Shown: positions 8,184 to 14,730 of the stretch, one piece after another | How the letters are laid out: each line of letters starts with the position of its first letter | How positions within the stretch are numbered: position 1 is the first letter of the stretch | Assembly (NCBI GenBank): GCA_025924495.1 | Contig: JAICIG010000129.1 | Span: 1-18,167 of the forward strand | Length of the DNA: 18,167 bases | Origin: Pirellulales bacterium | Lineage (GTDB): Bacteria > Planctomycetota > Planctomycetia > Pirellulales > JAICIG01 | Direction: 5' to 3' | Notes under the pieces: model-generated | Seen by the model: the letters and a program-made list of their open reading frames with translations, nothing else | Told to the model about the DNA's origin: nothing | The model's database searches: none | Position numbers and translations under genes: made by a program

Positions 8184-8194
8184 CGTTCCCTACA
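8184..8194 (-). repeat. Fragment of the dispersed 31-bp repeat
   Basis: CGTTCCCTACA at this site equals the outer 11 bases of copy 1 (80-90) exactly, apart from the inner arm that is missing. It lies in the divergent region between the GTPase and the DegT-type gene. It may be a decayed copy or chance. Confidence 0.35.
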
Positions 8195-8253
8195 GGGTAA
8201 GGGACGGGCGACGCATATTCCAGCCATCGTTTGAATGTTAAGGGACTAGAACC

Positions 8254-8271
8254 GCGCGGATTCGTCCGCGC
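8254..8271 (+). other. Perfect 7-bp stem-loop with TTCG loop
   Basis: GCGCGGA at 8254-8260 pairs with TCCGCGC at 8265-8271 around the four-base loop TTCG. The stem is strongly GC-rich and would be very stable in RNA. It sits just upstream of the preferred start of the DegT-type gene. Confidence 0.6.
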
Positions 8272-8286
8272 CGCTCATGCGATCGC

Positions 8287-8303
8287 CGGGCGAGTTTCGC
8301 CCG
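8287..8303 (+). other. Perfect 7-bp stem-loop with 3-base loop
   Basis: CGGGCGA at 8287-8293 pairs with TCGCCCG at 8297-8303 around loop GTT. It follows the TTCG stem-loop by 15 bases. No T-run follows, so it does not look like a simple intrinsic terminator; a leader RNA structure is possible. Confidence 0.55.
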
Positions 8304-8341
8304 CACGTATCAACAAACCTCGAACCCGCCTCCATCATCGT

Positions 8342-9487
8342 TTGAACGTTGCTCGCTCTAGTCTGGCTCTGTACGGCGGCGCGGCCGTGTTTCCGGCAGG
8401 TCCGCCGCCGTGGCCGATCGCCGATCCCGACGTATTTGCCGCCATGCAACAGGCCTACGCCGACGGCAGTTGGGGGCGTTATCACGGGCCGCACTCGGCG
8501 CGGCTGATTGCCGCACTGGCGGAGATGTTTGGCATTGAGCACGTCGGACTTTGTTGTTCGGGAACGTTTGCCGTTGAGTTGGCATTACGGGGGCTGAAGA
8601 TCGGGCCCGGCGATGAGGTGATCCTGGCTGGCTACGACTTTCCCGGCAACTTCCGGGCAATCGAGGCGGCCGGCGCACTGCCGGTTTTGGTTGACATCGA
8701 CCCGCACAATTGGAACCTGGATCCAATGCGGCTCGCCGAGGGGCTGAGCCAGAAGACTCGCGCCATTCTTGTCTCTCACTTACACGGCGGATTGGCGCCG
8801 ATGCCCGAGATCATGGAGTTCGCCGTAGGACATGGTTTGGCGGTGGTGGAAGATATCTGTCAGGCCCCAGGTGCAAGAGTTGCCGGCCGGGTCGCAGGCA
8901 CGTGGGGCGACGTGGGCGTGTTGAGTTTCGGAGGGAGCAAGCTGTTAACGGCAGGGCGAGGCGGCGCCATCTTCACGCGGCATGCCGACGTGCACCAGCG
9001 CGCCAAGATATTTTGCGAGCAGGGCAACCACGCGTTTCCGCTGAGCGAGTTGCAGGCGGCGGTGCTGTTACCGCAGGCGGCGAAGTTAGCGGCACGCAAC
9101 GCTCAGAGAACCAAAGCCGTTGAGCGACTATGGCATAGCATGCACGACTTGCCTGGCTTACGCGCCTTGGTCAATGCAACGAGCGACGCGGAACCGGCGC
9201 ACTATAAAGTTGGCATGCAGTACCTGCCGGAGGAAGCCGGCGGCCAGCCACGAGATGAATTCATTCGGGCAGTGCAAGCCGAAGGCGTAGCACTAGACGC
9301 AGGCTTTCGCGGTTTTACGCTGCGAAGCTCCCGGCGCTGCCGCGCGGCCGGCGATTTGGCGGAAAGCCGCCGCGCCGCCACGAGCGGACTCGTGCTGCAT
9401 CACCCGGTACTGCTCGAGCCGCTCAACGTCATCGATTTCGTCGCATCGGCGATTGGCAAGGTTATCCGTGCAGGCATGCTAGCTTAG
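8342..9487 (+). CDS. DegT/DnrJ/EryC1/StrS-type PLP-dependent aminotransferase
   Basis: From TTG 8342 the product is 381 residues, normal for this fold-type I family. It begins with the family-typical ALYGG...PPWP. It has CCSGTFAVELALRGL (substrate and PLP phosphate loop), D171 in VVEDICQAPGA contacting the PLP pyridine nitrogen, and the Schiff-base lysine K200 in SFGGSKLLTAGRGG. Family members aminate keto-sugars or act as sugar dehydratases for cell-surface glycans and secondary metabolites in the cytoplasm. The epimerase 3 kb upstream could serve a similar route, but they are not in one operon. The same frame is open up to TTG 8231; that start would add 37 residues spanning two strong hairpins with no family similarity, so I prefer 8342. 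Neither start has a clear Shine-Dalgarno. The 3' end overlaps the opposing csrA by 26 bp. Confidence 0.85.
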   Translation: MNVARSSLALYGGAAVFPAGPPPWPIADPDVFAAMQQAYADGSWGRYHGPHSARLIAALAEMFGIEHVGLCCSGTFAVELALRGLKIGPGDEVILAGYDFPGNFRAIEAAGALPVLVDIDPHNWNLDPMRLAEGLSQKTRAILVSHLHGGLAPMPEIMEFAVGHGLAVVEDICQAPGARVAGRVAGTWGDVGVLSFGGSKLLTAGRGGAIFTRHADVHQRAKIFCEQGNHAFPLSELQAAVLLPQAAKLAARNAQRTKAVERLWHSMHDLPGLRALVNATSDAEPAHYKVGMQYLPEEAGGQPRDEFIRAVQAEGVALDAGFRGFTLRSSRRCRAAGDLAESRRAATSGLVLHHPVLLEPLNVIDFVASAIGKVIRAGMLA

Positions 9488-9656
9488 CGTCGAGTTCGGC
9501 ATGGTCCTGCGATTGCAACTCGCCTCGCACAATTCGCACATGCGGCGGCGCTTCGACGCCGATGCTAACCCTCTGGCCGGCGATGCGGTTGACCGTGATG
9601 ACAATGTTGTCGCCAATGACTAGTTTTTCACCGACTTTTCGACTGAGCACGAGCAT
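9462..9656 (-). CDS. csrA: Carbon storage regulator CsrA (compact paralogue)
   Basis: The 64-residue protein is a full-length CsrA/RsmA: MLVLSRKVGEKLVIGDNI at the N-terminus, then V30SIGVEAP and V40RIVRGEL. The RNA-contacting L4 and R44 known from E. coli CsrA are both present. CsrA dimers bind GGA-containing hairpins in mRNA leaders and alter translation or stability. The start at 9656 is fixed by a strong AAGGAGG seven bases upstream. The tail after residue 47 is short and charged. The stop lies inside the 3' end of the opposing PLP-enzyme gene (26-bp convergent overlap). The leader holds several ANGGA motifs and a hairpin, and a sigma-54-like element lies about 130 bp upstream, suggesting regulated expression and autoregulation. 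No fliW or flagellar gene is adjacent in this window. Confidence 0.95.
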   Translation of the reverse strand: MLVLSRKVGEKLVIGDNIVITVNRIAGQRVSIGVEAPPHVRIVRGELQSQDHAELDAKLACLHG

Positions 9657-9740
9657 GGGTCGATCCTCCTTGATAGAACGGTGTCGATTTCGTAAATCTC
9701 TTGCCTGGTCCGTGGCATTCGCCGCTGCCGGGCGTCGGTT

Positions 9741-9771
9741 GCAAGGTGCTGCTGTGGCAGTCCGTCCTTGC
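9741..9771 (-). promoter_or_regulatory. csrA leader hairpin with ANGGA motifs, candidate CsrA-binding site
   Basis: On the minus strand GCAAGG (9771-9766) pairs perfectly with CCTTGC (9746-9741). A nested CTGC/GCAG stem lies inside, leaving ACGGA in an internal loop. AAGGA (9769-9765) and ACGGA (9765-9761) overlap here, and two further ANGGA words fall at 9713-9709 and in the Shine-Dalgarno at 9671-9667. CsrA typically binds ANGGA in loops and in the ribosome-binding site. The structure is drawn by eye. Confidence 0.5.
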
Positions 9772-9785
9772 GATCGGCATTCTTT

Positions 9786-9801
9786 AGCAAAATTTGCGCC
9801 A
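9786..9801 (-). promoter_or_regulatory. Sigma-54-like (-24/-12) promoter element upstream of csrA
   Basis: Read on the minus strand the site is TGGCGCAAATTTTGCT. It has the invariant GG and GC separated by exactly 10 bases and a perfect -12 TTGCT; it differs from the consensus TGGCACG-N4-TTGCW at two positions in the -24 box. A start about 12 bases on (near 9775) would give a leader of about 120 nt beginning just before the hairpin. Confidence 0.45.
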
Positions 9802-9951
9802 CCGGAACGATTTCCCAAGTCTCAGGCAATCCACTTTCTTTAATCTATTTTTCAGCAATGCTTTACTAATCTGGATTGAGCATAGAGGCGCCCGGATGCT
9901 AGCAGTGAGCTGGCGTGCGGCACTGTCTCATTACGGGAGCAGTGTCTTAAA

Positions 9952-10395
9952 ATGAACCACGATGATTCGCAACGATTCATTGCGCAAGCTTGCGCGGTGC
10001 CCTATCGCACACGGGCGCGAAGCCTCGAGTTCTGTCTGATTACGTCAATTAACAAGGGGCGATGGGGCTTTCCCAAGGGGACGGTCGATCCAGGCGAGAC
10101 ATTCTTGGAGACCGCACTGAAAGAGGCGTACGAAGAGGCGGGGCTGCGCGGCGAGATTGCAGGGGCTCCCCTTGGGCAATATGAATATGCCAAGTGGGGC
10201 GCGGAGCTGCGGGTGACCGTCGTTACAATGCGCGTCACCGAAGTACTCGAAGAGTGGCTCGAGTCGGGATTGCGAAAACGCGATTGGTGTTCGGGGGACG
10301 AAGCGCTTGCCCGGCTAGCGAACGCTGATCAGCGCAGACTGCTGGAATTGGCGATCCAACGGCTCGCCAAAGGGCGACGAGCTTCCAGCATTTAA
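9952..10395 (+). CDS. Nudix hydrolase, DIPP-like
   Basis: The 147-residue protein contains the Nudix box at residues 43-65 (G-x5-E-x7-KEAYEEAGL), with the usual Arg replaced by Lys and all metal-binding glutamates (E58, E61, E62) kept. The preceding WGFPKGTVDPGE is the form seen in diphosphoinositol-polyphosphate and diadenosine-polyphosphate hydrolases, so a nucleoside-polyphosphate or similar diphosphate substrate is likely. It acts in the cytoplasm with Mg or Mn. The ATG at 9952 has a weak GGGAG about 12 bases upstream. The gene stands alone between divergent csrA and a convergent oxidoreductase gene. A short imperfect inverted repeat (CACTG 9921-9925 / CAGTG 9940-9944) overlaps the ribosome-binding region. 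The stop codon TAA lies inside a perfect palindrome at 10386-10400. Confidence 0.9.
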   Translation: MNHDDSQRFIAQACAVPYRTRARSLEFCLITSINKGRWGFPKGTVDPGETFLETALKEAYEEAGLRGEIAGAPLGQYEYAKWGAELRVTVVTMRVTEVLEEWLESGLRKRDWCSGDEALARLANADQRRLLELAIQRLAKGRRASSI

Positions 10396-10400
10396 TGCTG
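10386..10400. repeat. Perfect 7-bp palindrome over the Nudix stop codon
   Basis: CAGCATT at 10386-10392 and AATGCTG at 10394-10400 are exact reverse complements around one T. It lies in the convergent region between two genes. A hairpin of six pairs with a TTA loop is possible, but there is no T-run, so terminator function is doubtful. Confidence 0.45.
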
Positions 10401-10436
10401 CGGGGAATGTGCGGATGAGCTCACACGCACAGCGCA

Positions 10437-10466
10437 CAGTGCTACTCGGACCAGTGCTACTCGGAG
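10437..10466. repeat. 15-bp tandem duplication at the 3' end of the oxidoreductase gene
   Basis: CAGTGCTACTCGGAC (10437-10451) is followed directly by CAGTGCTACTCGGAG (10452-10466), 14 of 15 identical. The second copy contains the stop codon of the minus-strand oxidoreductase (10457-10459). Because 15 is a multiple of three, a second in-frame stop lies in the first copy. Confidence 0.8.
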
Positions 10467-11461
10467 CGGTAGCCGGCCTTTGCTAGCACGCTCTCCAGCG
10501 AAACGGGCTTCCCCCCTTGCCGCTTGCTTTCGTCGGCCGCTTCCATGAAAGCCATGATTTCGATGGTTTCTTCGGCGCTGACGGGCGGTTTGCCGGTCCT
10601 GAAGAACCTGGCGATTTCGACCACGAGTGGCTTATAGCCGCCGTATCCGCCGCTGGGAGCAATGGCTTTGGTTCCAAACACGAGCGCCCCGTAATCGGCT
10701 TTGCCGTTGCGAATGCCACGGAACGTGCCGATCCGGCCGCCCTCCCATACGCCGCTGACGAAGTCGGTGTCTTTGGTTTGCGTGCGTGAAACGCTCGTGC
10801 ATCCCGGCCCCATGATCGTGTAGAGCGTTTCTACGCCATGGATGCCGTACCAGTAAAGATCCGGATGGTGCTCCTCCAACGAGCAGGGGCTGTAGGCGTC
10901 GCAGCCGAGCACATCGCCTACCTTGGTGCGCATCTCGACAATGCCCGGGCTGTAACGCAATGACGAACTGGAGAAACAGGGCACGCCGGCGGCCTTGCTG
11001 AGGCGGAAGATTTCGACGGCATCCGCCAATGAACCCGCGACGGGTTTATCGATGAAAAGAGGCTTGCCCGCCGCGAAGACCGGTCGAGCTTGTGCGAGGT
11101 GGGGTCTGCCGTCGACGCTTTCCAGCAGCACGGCGTCAACCTTGGGCAGCAAAGCTTCGATCGAATCGACGATCTCGACGCCGTACTTCTCGCTCAACTC
11201 CTTGGTAAAGCCAGCGACCCGATCGCGGCTGGACGGAATGTCCGAACTGCCGCCCGGATAAGCCGCCACGACCTTCACGCCCGCTAAGTCGCCTTCGGCG
11301 TTCGGATCATTCAACACACCGGTAAAGGCTGCGACATGCGAAGTATCGAGGCCGATAATGCCAACCCGAATTGGGTTTCGAGAATCGGCGGCCGACGTCG
11401 AGGAGCAGAGCGCCGCAGCCAGGCAGGCGACGAGCAGCACACGAAGATGGTGAACGGGCAT
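10457..11461 (-). CDS. Secreted Gfo/Idh/MocA-family oxidoreductase
   Basis: The 334-residue protein carries a Sec-type signal peptide (hydrophobic core 8-19, likely cleavage at TSA near residue 24). After it comes a Rossmann-like strand, RVGIIGLDTSH (32-42), where the usual GxGxxG is altered to GLDTSH. A DKP at 138-140 replaces the common EKP. The C-terminal part has the Gfo/Idh/MocA fold features (GIHGVETLYTIMG, and GKPPVSAEETIEIMAFMEAADES at the end). Planctomycetes export many such proteins, usually linked to sugar or polyol handling; most known exported ones use a Tat signal, which I do not see here. ATG 11461 is chosen over the open frame to 11542 because AGGAG lies eight bases upstream and the signal peptide starts there. 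The altered nucleotide motif leaves activity uncertain. Confidence 0.87.
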   Translation of the reverse strand: MPVHHLRVLLVACLAAALCSSTSAADSRNPIRVGIIGLDTSHVAAFTGVLNDPNAEGDLAGVKVVAAYPGGSSDIPSSRDRVAGFTKELSEKYGVEIVDSIEALLPKVDAVLLESVDGRPHLAQARPVFAAGKPLFIDKPVAGSLADAVEIFRLSKAAGVPCFSSSSLRYSPGIVEMRTKVGDVLGCDAYSPCSLEEHHPDLYWYGIHGVETLYTIMGPGCTSVSRTQTKDTDFVSGVWEGGRIGTFRGIRNGKADYGALVFGTKAIAPSGGYGGYKPLVVEIARFFRTGKPPVSAEETIEIMAFMEAADESKRQGGKPVSLESVLAKAGYRSE

Positions 11462-11787
11462 GAAGCATCTCCTGGACGAATGCGGAGGTTTGGGCGAGTT
11501 AGGGCAGGGGGGCAGGCGACAGTTTAATAGGGCTTGGAGCATAAAGCAAACCGCCAGGCGAAGTGTGAAATCCGGCAGGTATCCCAGTCGCAGCAGCGTC
11601 TGATCTACGCCGCTCTTGCCAGCGTATGACTAGTTGTTGACCTTTACAATCTTCCTCCGAGAACTCCCGTAAACCTCTCTTGCCTTAGACGTCATAAAGG
11701 GCCTAAGTTGATCGCCGCGCGATTCGCAACGAGGCGAGATTTGATTGCGCACCGCCCTTTCGAGCCGCTGACAACGGAGTGTGAGCG
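11462..11787. other. Divergent intergenic region, no gene seen
   Basis: This 326-bp region lies between the divergent oxidoreductase and DUF1571 genes. It holds the AGGAG ribosome site of the first (near 11469-11473) and CGGAG of the second (near 11774-11778). TTGACC at 11637-11642 could be a -35 for the plus gene, but the sequence 17 bases on is a poor -10. No RNA gene or repeat is evident. Confidence 0.4.
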
Positions 11788-12681
11788 ATGAGCAAGCCGA
11801 TTCGTTTCTACAGTGACGCCTCACTCGCCGCCGCACTCTTGGGCGCGCTTGCGCCCGTGCTCGCGTTTGCGCAAAGCCCCGATCGCCTCGCTCCGCCAGG
11901 CAGGCGAGCTGCTCCGCCAGTTCAAGGGCGCGACCAACGACCGGTTCGGCAGGCATCGATCAACGCGCCGGTCCAACTGCAGGCGCCTCCGACGGCAGAA
12001 GATGCCATCCGCATGGTCGAGGCGACTCACGCCGCCCTGCAACACGTGCGCGATTACTCGTGTACGCTCGTCAAGCGCGAGCGGATTAACGGCCGCCTGA
12101 CGACGAGCGAGCGAATGGCGATCAAGCTACGTCACGAGCCGTTCAGCGTATACGTCAATTATCTGGCGCCTGATCGCTTGCGAGGCCAGGAAGGCCTCTA
12201 TGTGCACGGCCATAACGACAACCTTCTGCTCGCGCACCCGAATGGGTTGAAAGGGCGGCTGGTTGGCACGTTTCGACTCGACCCGGTCGGAAAATGGGCG
12301 ATGGAGGGCAATCGCTACCCGGTCACCGATCTGGGGCTGAAGCGGATGGCCGAAAGCTGGCTGAAAGAATCAAAGCACGATCTGCAATTCGTGCGCTGTG
12401 CGGCGAGGATCTCGGCGGGCGCCAAGATCGAAGGTCGGCCGTGCACGTGCATTGAGCTGGTGCGGCAGACGCGGCACGACGACGTGCCGTTTCAACTCAC
12501 GCGTCTATATATCGACGCTCAGTTACGTTTGCCGGTCCGCTACGAGGCCTACGAATGGCCGGCTCAACACGGTGGGGAACCCGTCTTGGCGGAAGAATAC
12601 ACGTATCTTGATGTGAGCCTAAACCGCCAATTCACCGACTTCGACTTCGACGTACAAAACCCCGAATACAAGTTCAAATAG
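11788..12681 (+). CDS. DUF1571 family exported protein
   Basis: The 297-residue protein has a signal peptide with likely cleavage after AFA at residue 28, then a proline- and arginine-rich linker to about residue 65, then one globular domain. The domain contains DYSCTLVKRERINGRL, KLRHEPFSVYVNYLAP and GQEGLYVHGHNDN, which I recognise as the DUF1571 family, found mainly in planctomycetes and related to LolA/LolB-like lipoprotein-binding folds. It probably works in the periplasm or outer envelope; its ligand is unknown. The start is supported by CGGAG nine bases upstream of ATG and by the signal peptide. It is a single gene, divergent from the oxidoreductase and convergent with the FAH gene (34 bp between stops). 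Confidence 0.88.
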   Translation: MSKPIRFYSDASLAAALLGALAPVLAFAQSPDRLAPPGRRAAPPVQGRDQRPVRQASINAPVQLQAPPTAEDAIRMVEATHAALQHVRDYSCTLVKRERINGRLTTSERMAIKLRHEPFSVYVNYLAPDRLRGQEGLYVHGHNDNLLLAHPNGLKGRLVGTFRLDPVGKWAMEGNRYPVTDLGLKRMAESWLKESKHDLQFVRCAARISAGAKIEGRPCTCIELVRQTRHDDVPFQLTRLYIDAQLRLPVRYEAYEWPAQHGGEPVLAEEYTYLDVSLNRQFTDFDFDVQNPEYKFK

Positions 12682-12715
12682 GCCTCGCGGACAGGAGTTG
12701 CTTGGCCCCAATCCT

Positions 12716-13576
12716 TCAACCTTGCACGACAGAATTCACAAGCGTGCCGATGCCGTCGATCGTGATATTGATGATGTCGCCGCGTTGCAGCGTGAAGTCG
12801 TCGTTGGGCACGACGCCAGTGCCCGTTAGCAGACAGGCGCCATAGCGGAACGTGTTGTCCCGGCCCAGGTAATCGATCAGATCTTCGAACGTCCGGGCCA
12901 TCTGGCCGACGTTCGTCGCGCCTTCGAAGGCGATGGCGTGTTCGCGAATGACGGCCATATGAATGCCGATCTGTTCGCGCGGCGGCATGGCGTCGAGCAA
13001 CGTGATGCAGGGACCCAGCGCGCACGATTGATCGTAAACCTTGGCCTGCGGAAGATAGAGCGGGTTTTCGCCTTCAATGTCGCGAGAGCTCATGTCGTTG
13101 CCGATCGTGAAGCCTACCAGTTTCATGCGCGAGTTGAGCACGAGCGCCAACTCGGGCTCCGGCACGTTCCAACTGGCGTCTAGGCGGATCCGCACCGGCC
13201 GATCGGGGCCGACTACGCGGTAGGCGTTTGCCTTGAAGAACAGTTCGGGGCGCGGCGCTTCGTAGACCTTATCGTAAAACACGGCCGCCCCCTGCGACTC
13301 GTCCATCCGCGCCTTGCGGCTGCGAATGTAAGTCACGCCCGCCGCCCAGATCTCTTGCTGGTCGACCGGCGGCAGCAAGGTCACGGCATGCAAGGGCAAA
13401 CGTTCGCCTGCGGGGTCGAAGAGCAACTCGCCGAGCGCCGCCGGATCGTCGGCCTCCAGAATGTCGGTCAGCGTCTGATACTGGCCGCCGGTGGAAGTCA
13501 GCGGCAAGATCTGTTCGCCATCCAGCAGTCCGACCGATTCTTTGCCGCCCAGCGGCGCAAACTTGACAAGTTTCAT
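12716..13576 (-). CDS. Fumarylacetoacetate hydrolase-family enzyme, KdaD-like
   Basis: The 286-residue protein has the FAH catalytic domain in its C-terminal two thirds. Metal ligands can be placed at E140 and E142 (VPEPELALVL) and D161 (GFTIGNDMSSRD). The stretch GVTYIRSRKARMDES with VYEAPRPELFFKA is close to what I recall for 2-dehydro-3-deoxy-D-arabinonate dehydratases, so a role in pentonate or other sugar-acid breakdown is likely, in the cytoplasm with Mg or Mn. A general 2-oxo-acid hydrolase or decarboxylase cannot be excluded. ATG 13576 has GGAG eight bases upstream. It lies 74 bp downstream of the rluD-type gene on the same strand and could be in that transcript. No sugar-acid operon surrounds it. 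Confidence 0.88.
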   Translation of the reverse strand: MKLVKFAPLGGKESVGLLDGEQILPLTSTGGQYQTLTDILEADDPAALGELLFDPAGERLPLHAVTLLPPVDQQEIWAAGVTYIRSRKARMDESQGAAVFYDKVYEAPRPELFFKANAYRVVGPDRPVRIRLDASWNVPEPELALVLNSRMKLVGFTIGNDMSSRDIEGENPLYLPQAKVYDQSCALGPCITLLDAMPPREQIGIHMAVIREHAIAFEGATNVGQMARTFEDLIDYLGRDNTFRYGACLLTGTGVVPNDDFTLQRGDIINITIDGIGTLVNSVVQG

Positions 13577-13650
13577 GCATTACTCCGAAGGTCAGCTCAG
13601 CGGATCGATGGCCACGCAATGCCTCAGATTCTGCGTTGTCGGCCGCCGGC

Positions 13651-14604
13651 TTACAAGGCGCGAAATTCGGCCAAGGCGGTCAGTACGCGGCGAATGTCGT
13701 CCGGCAGAGGGGCTTCGAACTCGAGCGGCTGCCCAGAGTCGGGATGGGCCAGCCGCAGCCGATGGGCATGCAATGCCTGCCGCTCAAGCAGGATTTCTTC
13801 GTCATCGAGTCGGCGTCGCAATTCGCCGCGCGTCAAAACGGCGCGGCTGCCATAGGCGCGGTCGCACAGCACGGGGCAGCCGATGCTCGCCAGATGCACG
13901 CGGATTTGGTGGGTGCGGCCGGTCTTCGGCATAATCCGCACGCTGGCGAACCCATCGAACCGATCAAGCACTTCGTAGAAACTCTGGGCCGGACGGCTGT
14001 TCGGGTCGTCACGGCGAATGGCCATTTTCTCGCGTTGATGCGGATGAAGGCCGATCGGCAAATCGATCATGTCGCGGTCCAAGTTCGGCCGGCCTGCGAC
14101 CAGGGCGAAGTACTCCTTCGTCACCGTGCGGTGCTCGAATTGAAGCGCTAATCGCTGGTGGGCGCGATCGTTCTTGGCGACCACGATGACGCCGCTCGTA
14201 TCGCGATCAAGCCGATGGATAATGCCCGGCCGCGTCGGGCCGCCGATACTGCTCAAGCGATCGAAATGGAACTGCAAAGCGCTCGCCAGCGTGCCTTTCC
14301 AATGCCCTTTGGCCGGATGAACGACCATGCCGGGCGGTTTGTTGATGGCGGCCAGCGCCTCGTCCTCGTAGAGCAGCTCGAGCGGAATCTCCTCCGGTTC
14401 CGGCCCGGAGCGGGGCATCTCGGGCAGCACGAGCGTGATGCGGTCGCCGGCGCTGAGATGATGACTGGCCTTGGTCCGCTTGCCGTTGACTTTCACGCAA
14501 GCCGCATTGATAACGCGGCGCAGATGAGTGCGGCTGTAGGTGGGAAACTGACGAGCCAGATACCAATCAAGCCGATTGCCTGCCTCGCTTTCTTGAACCA
14601 CCAA
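13651..14604 (-). CDS. rluD: RluA/RluD-family 23S rRNA pseudouridine synthase
   Basis: The 317-residue protein has an N-terminal S4 RNA-binding domain (residues 8-60: NRLDWYLARQF, SRTHLRRVINAACVKVNG) and a pseudouridine synthase domain with the catalytic aspartate D133 in GIIHRLDRDTSG. The later KTGRTHQIRVHLASIGCPVLCD is the conserved substrate-binding motif. Enzymes of this type isomerise uridines in 23S rRNA (RluD: helix 69). The S4 plus RluA layout favours RluD, but RluC-like specificity is possible. The start is TTG at 14604 (GTG at 14601 is the alternative). An in-frame TAG lies 24 bp upstream and no ATG is available. No Shine-Dalgarno is evident. It is 126 bp downstream of the anchored TPR gene and 74 bp upstream of the FAH gene. 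Confidence 0.93.
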   Translation of the reverse strand: MVVQESEAGNRLDWYLARQFPTYSRTHLRRVINAACVKVNGKRTKASHHLSAGDRITLVLPEMPRSGPEPEEIPLELLYEDEALAAINKPPGMVVHPAKGHWKGTLASALQFHFDRLSSIGGPTRPGIIHRLDRDTSGVIVVAKNDRAHQRLALQFEHRTVTKEYFALVAGRPNLDRDMIDLPIGLHPHQREKMAIRRDDPNSRPAQSFYEVLDRFDGFASVRIMPKTGRTHQIRVHLASIGCPVLCDRAYGSRAVLTRGELRRRLDDEEILLERQALHAHRLRLAHPDSGQPLEFEAPLPDDIRRVLTALAEFRAL

Positions 14605-14730
14605 TTCGATCGGCTCGGCCGACGGCTACTCGCTCAACACGTTCATTGCCAGCTCGGGGCCTTCTCGAGGCCAAGGTGACAAGCCGCTCGCTTTCTGTTT
14701 GCGTCCGATTCTCCGTCGCCTCGGCAGAAG

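Larger units (their letters stand above)
8225..8350 (+). repeat. 15-bp direct repeat bounding a 96-bp structured segment
   Basis: CATCGTTTGAAYGTT occurs at 8225-8239 and again at 8336-8350, differing only at Y. The copies are 111 bp apart. Each contains a TTG that could serve as start for the downstream enzyme, in the same frame. Two perfect GC-rich stem-loops lie between them. The arrangement resembles a small insertion with target duplication, or a duplicated leader. Confidence 0.6.

Noticed and set aside
11637..11665. Sigma-70-type promoter for the DUF1571 gene (TTGACC plus a -10)
   Set aside because: The hexamer 17 bases after TTGACC (AGAACT) matches the -10 consensus at only two positions.
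14658..14672. Five-pair hairpin GGCCT/AGGCC between the TPR and rluD genes
   Set aside because: Short, with no T-run on either side; cannot be told from chance in GC-rich DNA.
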